Shown here piece by piece: positions 34,348 to 46,177 of a stretch of 64,000 nucleotides of DNA. The position numbers and the translations under genes were made by a program. Source of the DNA: Dimorphilus gyrociliatus (taxonomy: Eukaryota; Annelida; Polychaeta; Dinophilidae); NCBI GenBank assembly GCA_904063045.1, contig CAJFCJ010000013.1:602156-666155 (forward strand). Direction: 5' to 3'. Under the pieces are notes generated by a model. That model had not been told where the DNA came from and searched no databases. It saw nothing but the letters and a program-made list of their open reading frames with translations. The first letter of the stretch is position 1; every line of letters starts with the position of its first letter.

Positions 34348-37187
34348 CTGAGAAATCTTTAAAAAAAACAAAATATGGAAAGTTTTGGCAGTGTTTTTCA
34401 CAAACTTTTTGGAATGAATTCAAGCATATAAAGGGAATATACGAACTATCTATCATTCATCCAGAAAATGGTACAATAAATCGCCAAAAAGATGTAAACT
34501 ATTGACAATACATGATATTCATCGTGTACTCATTATTACTCTACAACATTTACATATAGTAAGTAACAATTTTTTTCTGGATGACGTAATTTAACGTTGA
34601 TAATAGTAATAATAATAATAATAATAATCATCATCATATGAAGATCGTTTAAACATGGATAACAATAGATGAAAACGTATATTTAGTTTTGCAAGTAGAT
34701 CATATTTTATTTTTATCTTATTGACATAAACAAGTAATAGAAAAAAATAGAGTAGCTTATTTGAGGGACAACAAAATAAAAAACTTGAATCAATATACTC
34801 GGATATTATTTGGAACAAAAACATGTTTTTGAGCGAATGACAAGACAATTTGAGCAATTGCAGTTTTTTTTTTCGTAATTTTTTATTAAGGTTAAAAAAC
34901 AGAGATGCTAAAAACGTTGTTCCGATTTTAGGGTTAAAGACAAAAGTCCTAGATCTGAAGGATTTCTAGTTGAACTCTCACAAAAGAAAGAGTCATAGAT
35001 AGATAAGAAAAAGAATACAAGATGTTGGTAAATTATAAAGAGAAGGAAAAACTGTTTCTTACAGATTGCTAATTATGAAGAAAACAGATTTTTTTTTATG
35101 CCACTTGCTCGCTTCCTGTTTTCCACTCCCTCTCACAATCTATTTAAAGAGATGCGCTATCTTGGGTAATATGTCAATTGTCTACCTATCAGCATTACAA
35201 ATTTGTAGTAACAGAAGCTTAACTTTTCTTCTATAAAGACTATTGAACTCTTGACGCTTTTAATTCGTGTATTATAGCTTTAATATTAAAAAAATCTTAT
35301 TATGTGAAACTATGATAAAATTTAACGTTAATTATTAATGAACTGTTTGTTTTTTAGTTAAATTTTGTGTTTTTCTTTAAAGAATCTTAAAAGAATCACT
35401 TATGATATACATATATATATATATAAATTATATATATATCAATCGTTATTTTATTATCATCTCTACTCATACTAGCTGTACAATATGAGTAGCGTCAATT
35501 AAAACTACTCTCCATTTGCCACAGACGTCATTCTTCTGGCAGGAGCTGAAACGCGAACACCACTTTATCTGAAGGAAAAAAAAGGTTCTTCCTCTCCCGA
35601 AGTGTACAATGTTCTTTGAAAAAAAAAACAGGTATGTAAAACATTTAAAAAAAAAATAAAGAACGTTTTATGGTATGTAAAATTTAAATTTTTTGTTAGG
35701 CACTTGTTTGAAGAAAGCCATTTGTAGAATGGATGAGAGGACAAGCGAAAGAATTACAAGAGCACAAATGACCAATTTTTTTCAACGTTTAAGAACGGTG
35801 TCGAGACAAAATAAAAGTTTTTCACCTTGAAGTAAGAAGTAACATACTATCTCTCGTATAGAAAATCAAATAGGTTATGTATGTATTATAAGCAATACTT
35901 TACCAAAACGAGCAATGACAATTGATTAATGGCTCTTCCTTTACATTTTAGGTTTAGCATTAGCAGATTTTAACTAGAAGTGATTTGGTAAAGATAATTG
36001 CTCGTTTCCAATTTCACATAAAGTATACTGGGTGGACAAAGGAAGAAATAAGAGTTTTAAAATTGTCGCCTTGAACATAAAAGCCTATAAGCCACCTTTG
36101 AGTTTGTTACATTCTTAGAAAAGCAATTGTAAGACTTTTGTCATAACTGAAAATTGAAAAGTACATGATGGAAATTTTGACATTTTACGGCACTCTTGTT
36201 ACTTTATGGCAGAAGAAATTTACCTTTGAGAAAAGTATTATTGCTTTAAAAGTAAATCGCTGCTTATAATTATTCTTTAGGATACAAGGAATTGATATAA
36301 TAGGTAACTGAATGTGTTTCAGGTGAACATTCTGTATATAGAAAGAGAATTTAAGCAAAACTATTTTCTGAGGAATTGAACTCTGGAAGGGTGAATGAAA
36401 GTTGATTTCTATACAGGGTATCGCTTATTAAATTAATGGCGAACTTAAATTACTTGAATAGTATCAAATTCGACTGCTTTAAAAACTCAAAAAAAAAGTT
36501 GACAACTAAGAAATTCCACGCGTGATTTAAAATTGTCAGTATTTTGAATTGAAGCTCTAATCTATGTAAAATAGCCAATATAAACGAGATTGACTTTTTG
36601 TTTTTACTCCCAAGGCAGGCAAAGAAAGAAATACCCTCGAATCAAATTCAATTAGGAGTTTATTGTTTGCTGATTTTGTAGAAGTAATTTACTATTGAAA
36701 AGGTTCTTACAACCTTGAAGAATTTGAGAAAAATTTTTAATTGTTTCATTGGATGTGGTTTCTATTGGTGATTTGATACTTTTCTAAACCGCAAACTCAT
36801 TTGAAACTGGTTTGTCGGTTATCCTTTAATATCATTTCTTAAAAAATCTATTTCATAAACTAGAAAAATTGAATGGAAATTTATTACATAGCCATACCGA
36901 TAGCATGGTGTATTTGTACATCTACAGGTCGTCTATAGGCTTGGTGTGAACTTTAAACCGACGATTCATTGTTACAAACAAGTTGTCAGTTGGCTAGGCA
37001 CAGCGAACTTGTCAGAAATTCAATAGAACAAATGATTAAAAGTTTTGTTATCTACAATTGTCATTAGACGAATTCAAATTTACGAATGAATACATATGAT
37101 GAATATCTGCAATTGGCTATTGGGTGCTGGATTTTTTTGTTCCATATAAATTGCCTATTTGCTTTCGGAAAAAGAATCAAAATTGAG

Positions 37188-37300
37188 TGCAAGTCCCTTG
37201 CATGGTCCCACCTCAACGTGGTGCAGGGGTGATAACGTCCTAATAAAGATCTGACTGGCAACTCTGGCAAGATTAGGACGGCTAACGGGACCAAGGAGTA
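37188..37300 (-). repeat. Dispersed-repeat fragment B (unclassified)
   Basis: Reverse complement shares CCCGTTAGCCGTCCT, GACGTT.TCACCCCTGCACCACG and GAGGTGG.ACCATGCA.GG with 19402-19526, separated by a diverged middle. Its orientation is opposite to copy A. No coding remnant. Confidence 0.6.
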
Positions 37301-37359
37301 GTTTGAAGGTAGATGGAGGCCATTCAATAAACTCCTAAAGGATACTAAATAAGAATATA

Positions 37360-37665
37360 ATGATGGAAAGTGTTGATGGTGATGAAATGATAGTCTGTAA
37401 ACGTAGAGGACATAAAGAAGTAGATATAAGAAATTGATGGAAAGAAGAGGAAAAAAAGAGGCAGTTGACGATAAAGGAGGAGAATAATGATGATGATAAA
37501 AGGAGGAGAATAGTGATGATAAAAGGAGGAGGATGTTGATGATATAGGAGGAGAATAATGATCATAAAAAGAGGATGATTTTGATGGTAAAGGAGGAGAA
37601 TAATGATGATAAAAGAAGAGGAGGATGGTGATGATGCTAAAAAGATGATGAATAGATGTTGAAGA
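37360..37665. repeat. Purine-rich minisatellite (GATGATAAAAGGAGGA-type units)
   Basis: Roughly eight irregular units of about 30 bp, built from GATGATAAAAGGAGGAGAATAAT with variants. Almost no pyrimidine other than T on the + strand, which explains the Ser/Pro-rich shadow frames on the other strand. Confidence 0.75.
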
Positions 37666-39538
37666 AGTAGATAATATAGAAGTCGAAGAAAAATTGAAGA
37701 GAAATTGAGCCATTGTTTCCAATGATGGAAATAATAAATTAAATGTATTTGAAATGTATATGATAATAGTATAAGTTTACATATTGAAAATTGATAGATA
37801 CAAAACTGAAAATTTTTCAGTGCATTGAAAGGAAATGTGTATGTGGTTTTATATTTGTCGAAAGAGTTTTAAAAAATGGAAAATTGGACAACCCTATCAG
37901 AATGATAGATTTTTTTCCTTGATTCGTATAATTTTGCATCCAGTTGATATGGGTCCTTGGAAAAAAAAACAGTGCAGATTTTAATTTTTTTTTAAATTTA
38001 AAAACGCGAATAAGCAAAAAAGTTTTATGATAATTTTTGAAAGTGTTTTTTTGCATTTGCGTTGTCTTGAAAAAGGCATTTAGCTTTATTATCATTTGAA
38101 AGTATACTAAATTTATAACTCGTATCAGAGAGAAAAAGAGTATCTTGCTTTGTAGAGACTCTTAGTTTAATTATACCTGAAAATCTTTTGTAATGTGTTT
38201 TATTTTCTGACGGATGAATTTTGGTGTTGGGCTAATGTTGTTGAACAAATGGTAATTATAAGTTTTATTTTTTTGAAAGACACTTGTAGTGAGAATAAAT
38301 AGGTTAGTGCTTGACTGCTGGAGAATGATACGGAAATCAACTTTTGACCATTATTATTCCTTAGAGACTTATAATTTTGACTTATTATGCTTTAATTTTT
38401 TTTTTGCTACAAAGGGGCTTTTTTCATATTTTGATGCTGAAGAATACCGAAGAAGGAACTCAGTTTTATATATTTTGATCGGTGTTGGGATGCAATGTTC
38501 TGCAAACAGCATAGTGTTTTGAATAAAAGAAAAGGAACAAATGTACTGTTTTGCTCTTTTTGTATTTGCTCGCAGCTGTAATATTTTAATCTCTAGCAAA
38601 TAAGAGATTGTAGGCCTCTGATATCCTCCCTCTCGTAATCTGACATGAACGGGAATCGTATTGCAAAAGTTAGATATTTAAGAATTGGCACACACTTGTA
38701 GGGTAAATTTAGGCTATGTTCTTGATAGAATCTATGAAATGAAATATTCCTTGTTCGTTTCATAATGAGGTCCAGAAAGTGGAACAACGATAATTGTATT
38801 TTTCCCATGCAGAAATTTTTCGCTAACGATTCTAGGCGACACAAATTTTTTGTTTTATAGATTACACTGCTTTAAACAAACACGGAAAAAGTAATCTATT
38901 GGCATATAGCGTATTTTATTTCGTTTTCTGCTATCAGCATCCTTCTAAATTATCGAATAAATACTGTATATTAATGTTTTAATGGTCCTGGTTTCCCTAC
39001 CTCCCTTACCAAATGGAATCGCTTTCTCATAAGTCATTAATTCCTATTGCTTTTTCCTTTGCTATAATTAACTATTTATTTTGTTGTTGTTTCTGTTGTT
39101 ATTTCACGATTAACTTCATCTTTTTCTTCTCTCTCTCTCTCTTAATCTGTCAAAAATAATGAGAGATATTCTTACTCTTTTGGGTACGAAATTTAAAGGA
39201 GTATACTGAATAGAACAAACACACTATTCGTATAGAAAATAAATGAAGCATTGTTCTATCTTCTCTCTTTTTTAATTTCCATGAACTTGCTAGAATAAAA
39301 TCATCATACGATATCTTGGTGAAAATTTTTTATAACACTATTGATTTAAGATCTTTATAGGCTATTTGTGAATAAATTGTCATAATCGAATTTTTATGTT
39401 AGTATTTACCGTAAGTTGTAAAAGTGCAAAGGTTAAATTCTCGCTTTCTTTAATAGTTGACGTACTCGTTTTTTTTTGATTATTGTGGTGCTTTTCGTCG
39501 TTGAATATCATTAAGAGGGAGTACCTACAATGCGAACA

Positions 39539-39574
<36 letters not shown>

Positions 39575-42340
39575 TATTGTAGTTCTTCTGATAAACATAT
39601 TAGTATATTGAGAAATGCTACCTTTAATCGACTTAACGTGTTTCGAAGAAATATCTTATAATCATAGACTTTGTGCATGAAACGTAATATGAAGATATAA
39701 TACATTTCGTATCCGTCTTAAGAGGATAATAAAATTGAAAAAACATGAGTAATTGCTATTAATAATATAATCCAGGGTTGGATCCGGTACCGGTTGCGGA
39801 GGCCTTTTGAAAATAAAGGAACATAAATGTTCGTATAGAAAACGAAGACAAAGAGGAATAGAGAGAAAGATCAATCGTAAAATATACTGTCTAATTATAA
39901 CAGCCAATACGCAGGAAGAAACGAATATTCTTTCTTATTATGTTTCTTTTTGTCATTCTAATTGGGCAGCTTATGAGACAGTAAACCTTTGGCGGATTTT
40001 AGATACCGGATAACTTAGCTGTTATCCGATAATTTAATCACTCTGGCTACAAAGATGATATATATTGACGAAAACCTTGGACAGTTTAGGATGATCCGTC
40101 GATTGTTACAAATAATAGCTACCCGTATTAAATGTTAATGATTTTCCTATTGTCTATTTTATATTTTAATGGTGGTAATCGTCTTTTTATTGTTGGATAA
40201 ATGTCTTTATTTTACGGGAATACAATTTGTTTAATTATTACCCGCATCATTTTTGTCGCCCGTTCTTCTCTTCGCTTCGTTCTCCTTATACCTATAGTTC
40301 TAATTAAACGTACAAGCCTATGTAATAAAACTATATTTTTTATTCAAATTGCTCTAATCTAAGAGTTGATTATCAATCTTAAACTTTAAAATAGGCTAAA
40401 TTACGCAAGATAGTTATCAAACGATTGTGTATAGACGTAAATAATACAATTATTCATAATTATATCCTATAGTTGCTCTCTAGAAAATGTCCTTTTCTTT
40501 CCCCCCCTACCCCCTTCCTCTCTCTCTCTCTCTCTCTCTCTGTCTAAATGTGCTTAGTATGGGCATTCTGGTCCGTTAATTTAAACTGAATGAAAATAAG
40601 TGTATAAAAAGGAAAATAGAAGAGCAAGCGATGATCGTGGGAAAGATTATATATATATATATATAAAGATAGAAGAGTAGAGACTTCTGTTGTTTGTAAT
40701 AGCTGCTTTTTCAATTGTTTGAACACGTTTTTGCATTAGATTAATAGTTTTTAGGCTATATAATATAAACCAGGTTTTGTTGTTCTATATTAAATAAGCC
40801 CCACCTAACGTATAAATCTATTATTTTAAAGAGATACTAATTATTCAAGATTTTCCTAAATTAAACGGAAAAGTCCATTAATTTATTCGGTTTCGTATAA
40901 TTAATTATTCCTTTGACTAGAAGGTATTCTCTACTTTTGCTTCAATTCGTTACCTCTCCCCGCCTCCTTCCCCTCCCTGCCCCCCGTCCCCCGCCCTATT
41001 AAAAACTCGTGTCAGAACAAAAAGAGAGAGCGAGCGAGAGAGCGAATGCGTGTGTGTATGTATTGGGAGGAGAAGAAAGCGAAAACATTCATCCATTGTC
41101 AATTGTATTCTTTTTTCCCTGAATTGTTAGATTGTTTGAACAGACCTTTCACATGGGGATTAGATGCGCTATAAAACAATCATCGTTTGCGTATTAATAA
41201 CATAAAAAACAAACAGTTTTTAAGCAAAAAAAAGCTTTTTATTTTAGAAATATGGCTGATTTTAAAAATTATTCGAAAAAAGGTCAGAAAGACCGTCAAG
41301 ATGTTGCCTAAATTTATGTTCGGTTGCGTGCACTTTACTGTATATGCAAAACACCTGTTGATGTTTTTATAATCGAAGGAATACGGTATTATGAAACTAT
41401 CTTTTTGTTTAATAAATGCCATTTTATATTTGCTGAATTTTAATATATTTTCCGCTTGGATATAAAATTGGATCTTGCTTTTAATTTATAGAATTAAAAT
41501 CTTTTGTTCTATCAAGGTTTTATCATATTGAATAGTAATAGTTTTTGTATGTAATGGAAAAATATGGTATACGGAATCTCTTGAAAGTCTTTGGAAATTT
41601 GCTGAATAGGTTTTAGTTTTTTTAGAAGGCTTTTACCGTGTTTACTAAGGTTAAACGAAGAAACTACAGTTGTTCTCAGAAGAATAACACCTAATTGAAT
41701 TTTGTGGCGCGTAGCAGACGAGAATGAAATTTTGGACACTGCTTTGAATAAATAGAACATAGTTCGATTGCATGCATCGGCAATGAGAGAATGGAGTTTT
41801 GATGAAGATTAATTTTCGCCTGGAAGAGAGGTAATATTTAATTTACGCTGTGATCTTTTATATATTCATTTATTACTCATTCATAACTAACATACCATTA
41901 GAAAATATTCAAAAGAGATTTTCACCAAACAAGAATTTTGGCTCTTTTCACCCGGGTTCATTGTTATTCACACTAGTCTTATTTCAATATCGCGTATCCG
42001 CAGCAACAAAGAGACTTCTATATAAATAAGGAAATACCTAGCTCGCTTAATATAATGTATTTTAATACGATTGTAAACTTTTATATTTGTTATTAGAAGA
42101 AATTCATAAGAAATGTATTCTTTTTTCTCAGCAGCAGCCGTGGATAAATCCGAAATTAATTTATGTAGGAGGAAAACGCTACCCTCAATTGAGAGCTAAA
42201 TCCTTGTAATTCCCCAAATATTTTACGCCTTATCGGAAAGTGAGTTATTAGAGATCATTCTCTTGACTGGATTACAATTAATAATAAAGTGTCTAATTAA
42301 TAGTTAACATAATCTACAGCAATACAGTTATTTCGCCGAG

Positions 42341-43387
42341 ATGATGCAGTCACAGCAACATTTTCGAACAGTGGTTCCAAGAGTGAGAGGAAGGGATGAC
42401 GGATGTTGCGGTATATCTTTCCTAAAGGCGGCTTTATACGTTTTTAATTGCTTCTTTTGGGTAAGAATTTACCACTTAATTCGTCTTATTCTGATTCTTT
42501 TTCGCCCTCTTCTGAAAGGATAAGAGAAAAGAAGATAAATCCATATATAAATAGTTTTTATATTTTTTAAATCCATTTTTGTTTCTTTTAGTGCTCTGGT
42601 TTGACTGTGGGAGCTTTAGGAGTATATACTCTTATAATGAAGTATGATTTCGCCTATATTCTTCCAAACTATTTCTACCACATAATCACTTACTCATTAA
42701 TCGGGATCTGCGCAGTTATTATGTTAGTTGGTATATTTGGTTGTTGGGCAGCCATGACAGAGCGTCGAAAGTGTCTGTTATTTTATTGTGTATGCCTAGC
42801 AATAGTCTTATTCTTGGAGGTAGCTTGTGGCGCTGTCGCCTACTATTACGATACATCAATAGAGAAACAACTAGCGTCTTTCGTAAAGGAGACTATGCAA
42901 AAACATTATTTTGACGACGAAAAAGCGAATTCTGCTATAAACAAGATGCAACAGCAGTTTCGTTGCTGTGGTGCTACTGGCTATAAAGACTGGACTGTTT
43001 TGTTTAACCAGAAGAAGAATGAGAATCCTAATTTTCATAATTTGGTACCTGACTCGTGTTGCATAACAGTTAGCGACAGTTGTGGCTCTACTCAACATCC
43101 ATCCAATATTTATCACTTGGTAATAATAATAATAATATTTCATTATTAAAAATAGTCACTTTATTAATTCCATACTTTTATCTTTATTATAGGGTTGTGT
43201 CACAGAATTGGGTAGATATGTTAGAGATCATCTATTAATTATAATTGGTATTGGATTAGGAGTAAGTCTCCTCCAACTGGTTGGACTTGTGGTAGCTAGC
43301 CTACTAGCTAAAAAACTCAAAAAGCTCCAAGTTAACGGACATACAAACAGCTTTAAAAATCAACCCAACGAATGGATGATGCATTAA
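42341..43387 (+). CDS. Tetraspanin
   Basis: Three exons: 42341-42460, 42592-43119, 43193-43387; 280 aa. Tetraspanins are four-pass membrane organisers that cluster integrins, receptors and proteases. Seen: a basic N-terminus followed by DGCCGISFLKAALYVFNCFFW (TM1), TM2 and TM3 with the inter-helix cytosolic loop WAAMTERRKCLL, and the large extracellular loop with the diagnostic CCG (FRCCGATGYKDW), DSCC and later C-C for six cysteines in total. TM4 is LLIIIGIGLGVSLLQLVGLVV, then a short Lys-rich tail. The six-cysteine loop and length resemble the CD151/CD9 groups, but no orthologue is assigned. The ATG at 42341 is followed by a second ATG; the first was used. Confidence 0.93.
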
Positions 43388-44571
43388 CGGATGTAGTTCA
43401 AATTATATTTTTGTATCTTCTTTATTATTCTTATCATTATTACTATTACTATCATCATTATTATTATTATTATCATATTTCTAATAACTCTCTTTTTTTC
43501 CCCTGTCCTCTTATTTTTAAATTTACCTAAAGAGAGATAAAAAAGAAAAAACTCTCGACAAACAGAGCGTGTAAACAAAAAATTATCGAAACATAAGCAG
43601 TTTTTCTATTTAAATTTATGTTAATTTAATGAAGAAAAAAAAGAAAAGATATAGAAAAAAAATGTTAACTGGCTAAGTATTATCATTCCTGTTTAGTCGT
43701 GAAAATCGTTGTCAAATTTAGTAGTTTGTTAAGATAAGGAAGAGATGAGATTTTTTCGTACGGGTTTTTCGTTTGTCTAACATTTTTCATAACTATTCTT
43801 TCTTTGATATATTGTTTCATGTTTTCTTCTTCTTTTTCTTCTTTGTTGTTGTTTTTTTTAATTCTTAACGATTCTATCCTAACGAAGATAGAGAAGGAGA
43901 AAAAGAAATTTGGAAGAGTTTATTTTTTTGTTTACTACTACAATTTCTTCGTCTTCTTCCATTGTTCTCTCTTCTTATCAGCTATTTGTTTATACTTTAA
44001 TTAATTGGAATATTCAATATTTTCTTTATATGTATACATTATAACTTTTTTATATCTAAATACAAAAATCTTTTGATAAAACAACAAAGATGGCGGTGAG
44101 AGAACCCCTCGAATTCTAGATAGGTTTATAGACGTAGCTGGCGGTATATGCACGCGCGTAGAAGGTCGAGAATGCAGTCAAATGAGTAATGGTACGAGAA
44201 TGCTATTGCAGATTTTACAGTAGGCGCGGTGCATAAAGCATAGCATTCAGTTTGGACCAGTCCGCTTTGGTGTGAGGAACACTTGAAAGCCGTAAAAAGT
44301 TTGTATAATTTTTCCAATATCATTATTATTCCTAGTTATTTTAAAAATAGACTTTAATATTTATATTAGATTGCAGTAATAGTTTTAACAAAGAACCAAA
44401 GGGCGTCATTTTTTTTATTCAATAAAGATTAAGGCCTAGTAATAGAAAATGGAAATAAATTACTTTTATCAAATTGTTAGACACATATGAACAGGTAAGA
44501 GATTCACTTGTAATTTATTGCAGTTTTCCAGGAAAAAAACGGGTTTTATTTAAGAAATAAAAGTGAGAGAT

Positions 44572-44602
<31 letters not shown>

Positions 44603-44801
44603 ATCGTATAGGCTGAGATTAGAACTGATTCTATTTATAGCCGTCCCTCATCAGCTTTGTAAATGTACGTTTTTTTTCTCGCTCGTGCGCCCGAAAAAAG
44701 AATTAGGAGCCGGTTAATTTTATTTTCGTAATCGGAAACTAAAGTTAATTATTTTTTTTTTAAAAAACAAAAAATAACAAAAATCAGCAGTTTATTGGTG
44801 A
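43388..44801. other. Intergenic region between tetraspanin and tail-anchored gene
   Basis: 3' UTR-like AT-rich sequence with an ATT/ATC triplet run (43430-43480). Then a probable promoter around 44085-44300 that is less AT-rich and has AAAGATGGCGG (44087-44097), a YY1-type site. (GA)n at 44577-44602. Confidence 0.5.
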
Positions 44802-46177
44802 ATGGACGCAAAAGCAGAAAGCAAAAAGGTATTTGTACTTATTTATTGAAATTCTCAATTCTATCTTCCATCTTTGTTCGTACTCACTTGTAGACTGAGA
44901 AGAAAAAAGCAGTAGTAGACGACGTAAAAGAGAAATACGAGTCGGGAGAAGAGAAGAAGAGAGAGAAGATAATGAGAGAACCGAAAAAGCTAGATAACAA
45001 TTGGGAAGAGAAAAATGCCGAACCGTCATCTCCTCTTAAAGATATGAATTTACCAGATGCCGAATTGGTTTTATTGGAGGCCGCTAGTAAGCATAAAGAT
45101 AAAACTATCTATCAGAATGGAAAATCTGCGAATAAAACTGCTCAGGAACCGGTGAATAGACGTGTAGTTGAAAAGGTGGCTCCACCAGCAATTGCCCAAA
45201 ACGTACGTAAGATGTTTGAAACGGGAGAGATACCTGACGTTCACGAAGTTCGTAAGACAAAGATTGACCTCAGAGCTAAAGACGGTGGTGTTTTTGAAAA
45301 CGAACCTTGCGTCCGAAATGACGTAATTAGGGGTAACGATACCAGTATGGATGAACTTAAATCGTTAGAAAAAGGTACAGCCAAGACGTTAAAGAATAAA
45401 TGGATGAACATTTCCACCGAAGAGAAAGAGTCCAAAGAAAAGAAGAAAAAGGATCCAATAAAGTTATTCAATGAATCTGAGTGTACTCCTATCGTGGCTG
45501 AGAATCAACCAGTCGTCAGAGATGATGTGACTAAATCGGATTACGTGCCAGATAATCTGGATTTCGAGAGAGGCAAAATAAAGAACCTCGGAAATTATTT
45601 TAAAGAAGCAGCTCAAGAACAAAATACAACTAAAACTGCTGTCAAAAATGGTCCGATTAGAATAGAAAAGTCTCATGAGCCAACCGTTCATGAAAATCAA
45701 CCGGTTAAACGAGAGGATGTCTTCAGGGAAGACTATTCGCAAGATGATAGAGAAGTTCTCGAGAAAGGTAAAGCTAAGACCTTAGCAAAAACCTTTTTAG
45801 AGAGTCAGAAAGACAATAAAGGAGAAAGAAAACAACCTATTGTTATCGATAAAGCGGCGGGTCCAACTGTTTTGGAAAATCAACCCGAGTTTCGGGATGA
45901 TGTTGTCCGCGAGGACTGTAGCGATTTAGAGGAATTAAGGAAAATCTCCAGTGAGAAGGGCAAGATAAAGAATATGGCGTCGAGTTTCATTTCGAGGAAG
46001 GATCAAGAAAAACCGCAGCTTACAAGACCTACCCCACGCTTGAGAGATCATTGGCTTGAAAGTGACGGACAACAAACGACGGATGGACCTCCAACACAGG
46101 TTCGTAATTATTGGTTAGTAACTGTGGCAGTCTTGGTCTGTTCAATTGCAGTTGGTGCGCTTTACGCCTCCACGTGA
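44802..46177 (+). CDS. Tail-anchored protein with four ENQP repeats (unknown family)
   Basis: Exons 44802-44828 and 44894-46177, 436 aa. No family recognised. Seen: a Lys/Glu-rich, charged N-terminus with predicted coiled-coil character (1-70), a segment PPAIAQNVRKMFETGEIPDV (about 106-125), then four repeats of about 62 residues. Each begins VxEN[EQ]PxxRxDVxRxD and ends [EK]KGKxKxLxxxF (about 141-205, 207-270, 272-332, 334-385). A hydrophobic segment YWLVTVAVLVCSIAVGAL (about 415-432) lies four residues from the C-terminus, so a tail anchor in the ER, outer mitochondrial or nuclear membrane is likely. Alternative splicing at GTGAGT (46173) to an acceptor near 46218 would change only the last residues. 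Actin or cytoskeletal binding is conceivable but not shown. Confidence 0.8.

Larger units (their letters stand above)
34348..42340. other. 8-kb gene desert upstream of the tetraspanin gene
   Basis: No exon with family resemblance on either strand. Contents: an ATT/ATC triplet microsatellite near 34600-34637, (TA)n runs at 35409-35440 and 39540-39571, dispersed-repeat fragment B, a minisatellite at 37360-37665, and a (CT)n run at 40518-40541. Untranslated first exons of the tetraspanin gene could lie near 41.8-42.2 kb but cannot be proved. Confidence 0.5.

Noticed and set aside
37345-37722. 125-aa Ser/His-rich open frame on the minus strand
   Set aside because: Translation of the purine minisatellite.
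39380-39907. Small frames around 39.4-39.9 kb
   Set aside because: Depend on a (TA)n run (IYIYIY) and show no exon signals or homology.
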